Shown here piece by piece: positions 34,785 to 37,041 of a stretch of 37,041 nucleotides of DNA (within the stretch, counting starts at the first letter, position 1; each line of letters starts with the position of its first letter). Under the pieces are notes generated by a model. It did not search any database. It was not told the origin of the DNA and saw only the letters and a list, made by a program, of their open reading frames with translations. Source of the DNA: Flammula alnicola (Eukaryota; Basidiomycota; Agaricomycetes; Agaricales; Strophariaceae). The stretch spans positions 1 to 37,041 of the forward strand of contig JADNRV010000418.1 in the NCBI GenBank assembly GCA_015499995.1, written 5' to 3'. Made by a program: the position numbers and the translations under genes.

Positions 34785-35502
34785 CGATACCCCCACACGA
34801 ACCATGGATTCTTGCTATAAGTAAAAGGCACCACCACCACTGTGTACCACCATTACCAACCCCGAAGCAGCCCACTCAATAATATGGTTACTCTTGGGTG
34901 TTCTGTCCGCCTATACTCCTGTTTAACGACCTTGCAAGGTAGAATTGCCACATTTCTTTTCTTTTCTATCTACTGCCTAGGGCTTCTGTATTTTGGACAT
35001 CTCCTGGTTAAATACCAATCATTGTCAATGTGGCGCCAGTTAACACTATGTATGTTGCGCTAGGACTGTGCTCCTTTTTTATTTACTCGTTTATGTATGT
35101 ACGTTGCCAATGCCATGTCCATTGGGTTATGCTAGCCAGTGCCCTGAACTCGCAAGCAGTTACTTTTATTGGTGCCAAGAATGTTTGTCGCAGCCAAACA
35201 AAGCGTATCGGACACCCAAAAATAATGCCGTACGAAACGAACGTTTCCCTTCAACACAGAGCGCGTCCGCCCTAATTGACCTCGGACGTCTTTTCAACCG
35301 ATTTCCTAGCTGCATTGGCTCTCGTTCTATCCAAGAATTGTCCCAAACCATCGGGGATCTCGCAAGATCGAGGTTTTGGTCTCCGTTTCTTACACCCGTG
35401 TGAGCACACACACGAAACACAAGCACCCAACCGCGAAAGCGCGGCATGTGCTGCGTCTGCTGCTATCTCTAGTCGGTGGCACTCTGCTTTAATGAGCCTT
35501 GA
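34785..35502. other. Intergenic region after the PKA gene
   Basis: Presumed kinase 3' UTR (T-rich to about 35100) and leader of the next gene. No gene, tRNA or repeat is supported. Confidence 0.5.
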
Positions 35503-37041
35503 ATGTCTCGGAAGGGTATCAATGGGTTTGGGGCGGAGGCGAGTGGGAGCGGGAGTCGAGCTTCGGCGGTGACGAGGAATGGGACGCGTGGGTCTGCGAG
35601 GTTCGGGTTCAGCGGGGCAGCTGCGGCGGACGGCTCTGGGAAGGCTATGTATCGAGCTTCAAGGCCCGACGAACCTGTTGAGGTTACTGCAGAGATGTTG
35701 GATGCCGAACGCGGTACGCTGCTTGTCGAGAACCAGGCGCGGTTGGACGGTACGATTGACAAACATGATGATATGGTATGTCCTTTTTTCTTTGCTTTCC
35801 TTGGGATGAACTGCTCTGATGCTTTTACACGTCCTTCAGGTCAGAGAGATGTTTCACTTGGAGAATTTCAAAATATGCTTTTGTATAACCCCAAGGTGAA
35901 TAAGATTGTTCGGTCGGATTCAAGAAATGAACTTACATATTACGACAGGAAGCTAAAAATGATAACACGGCGGTTTTCAGAGAGGTCCGTTCTTTCATAT
36001 ATCCAAGGAAATCGCGGGGTTCACGCTACTAATTATGTGTTCAGTACAAAGCCAGGTACGATCTCGTCGACAATACAGCGCCCATTGCAGGACCATCCCG
36101 ACAAACCCGCGGAAGACTCAACGAGCGTCGACAATTCTCAAGAGCACCACAATATCCGCCCTCTTCCAGCCACATCTCCTATAAAACGAAAACCCAAACC
36201 AAAAACTGCTGACAAACCCGACCTCGAAAATATTTTGGCAGCGCTCGGAGCTATAAAGGGAAAGGCAAAGAAAAGATCCTTCCACACGCCGGGGCTGCGG
36301 CTCACGTTGCAGGAGAACCTGGTGCTGAAGCGCCAGTGCCAGTGGAATCAGCTTCGGCTCCGGTCATCGAGGAATGGCCATCGACGATAGTCGTTCGGCG
36401 TAAACCCGATCGAAGAGGCCTTGCTCCGACCTCAGCACCACCGATTATCGCCCACGGAATCGACAATCTCGTCGAGCCGGTTTAGCCCCGGCACCAAGTC
36501 AGGAAGATCGGTATCCGTTCGCGAATCCCCACGACGGAAGCCGAATGGGAACGTTCGCACACAAAATTGAAAAGGACCGCGTCGGTCTCCGTTGATGTTC
36601 TGGAGCAGCTAGAAAAATCTGCTGGCAATTTTTCGACAAATGGCACGAGCGAGGTTCTCGTCTGTCCTCCGCCGCCGCCGCCTGATGAGTCATCTCCGTC
36701 GGTATAGTGAGGCGTAGCGGAAGGTTGAGAGAACCTCCTGCTCCAAAACCATCCCCAAAACCTGTGATCAAACTCACAGTAAGCTTAATCACCTTGCTTT
36801 ACTGTATTTGCTAAAATATCCTTAGGTTCGTCCGCCCGTGGACGACACACTTTACCTCCTGCGACACCACCACCTTCAGATATTGCGCCACCACCACCAT
36901 ATTCCTCTCCCAAAGCTAAGCATCAAGCGAATCAAATTAATCGTTCGCAGACCTCCTCCAACCCTCACAAATCCCGACAGCGAGCCCCCAAACCGAAATT
37001 CAATTCATCTTTACACCAATTTCTGACGTCTTATATCAACC
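35503..37041 (+). pseudogene. Frameshifted Pro/Ser-rich protein gene, running off the window
   Basis: I do not recognise the family. The start at 35503 opens a Gly/Ala/Ser-rich N-terminus, then a helix (VTAEMLDAERGTLLVENQAR) and a 64-nt intron (35776-35839), after which VREMFHLENF continues. Near 35870 the coding signal switches frame (QNMLLYNPK). Lys/Pro-rich coding (PIKRKPKPKTADKPDLENIL) shifts again near 36290 into a frame reading VPVESASAPVIEEWPSTIVV. That frame is cut by an in-frame TAG at 36483-36485 but clearly continues (TTEAEWERSHTKLKRTASVS), then shifts near 36700 (REPPAPKPSPKPVIKLT). After an intron at about 36779-36827 it shifts once more into Pro-rich coding up to the edge. This is either a recent pseudogene or base-level assembly error. 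Gene end not seen. Confidence 0.65.

Overview
The window looks like nuclear DNA of a filamentous basidiomycete, most likely an Agaricomycete. Genes are interrupted by many short GT-AG introns of about 49-97 nt. The families present are typical of mushroom-forming fungi: an F-box/LRR relic, an ankyrin/CxCxxC protein, a GNAT acetyltransferase, an RKM-like SET protein, a PKA catalytic subunit and a proteinase K-type subtilase. An initiator tRNA-Met with eukaryotic hallmarks is also present. There are no bacterial operons, CRISPR arrays or phage genes. All gene models were spliced by hand from splice sites, frame continuity and family knowledge.

Layout. 0.1-2.9 kb: a two-exon gene for an acidic, low-complexity protein with about nine Trp-centred motifs, followed by a tract rich in TGCCGA heptamers, palindromes and direct repeats; it resembles an accessory or mobile-element-associated locus. 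3.6-5.2 kb (-): a decayed F-box/LRR gene. 5.5-6.3 kb (-): an intact unknown gene with an NLS and a 5'UTR intron. 6.3-13.4 kb: gene-poor DNA holding the tRNA-iMet (9587-9658), a tRNA-like element with anticodon ATA (12481-12553) and repeat debris. 13.4-15.1 kb: an intact subtilase. 16.4-20.7 kb: a tandem duplication of an ankyrin/CxCxxC gene, with copy 1 intact (five exons) and copy 2 a pseudogene. 20.7-27.7 kb: about 7 kb without a recognisable gene.

27.7-28.8 kb: a three-exon GNAT acetyltransferase. 29.6-30.2 kb (-): a COX14-like single-membrane-span protein whose best model needs a 2-nt micro-exon. It is divergent from a seven-exon SET-domain methyltransferase (30.4-32.5 kb), with 239 bp between the two start codons. 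33.3-34.8 kb: a five-exon PKA catalytic subunit. 35.5 kb to the right edge: a Pro/Ser-rich gene whose coding signal jumps between frames, so it is a pseudogene or carries base errors.

The right third (27.7-37 kb) is the conserved, gene-dense part, with housekeeping functions in acetylation, respiratory complex IV assembly, lysine methylation and cAMP signalling. The left two thirds are accessory and rich in decay. No neighbouring genes form an obvious pathway. The most notable observation is the 2-nt micro-exon.
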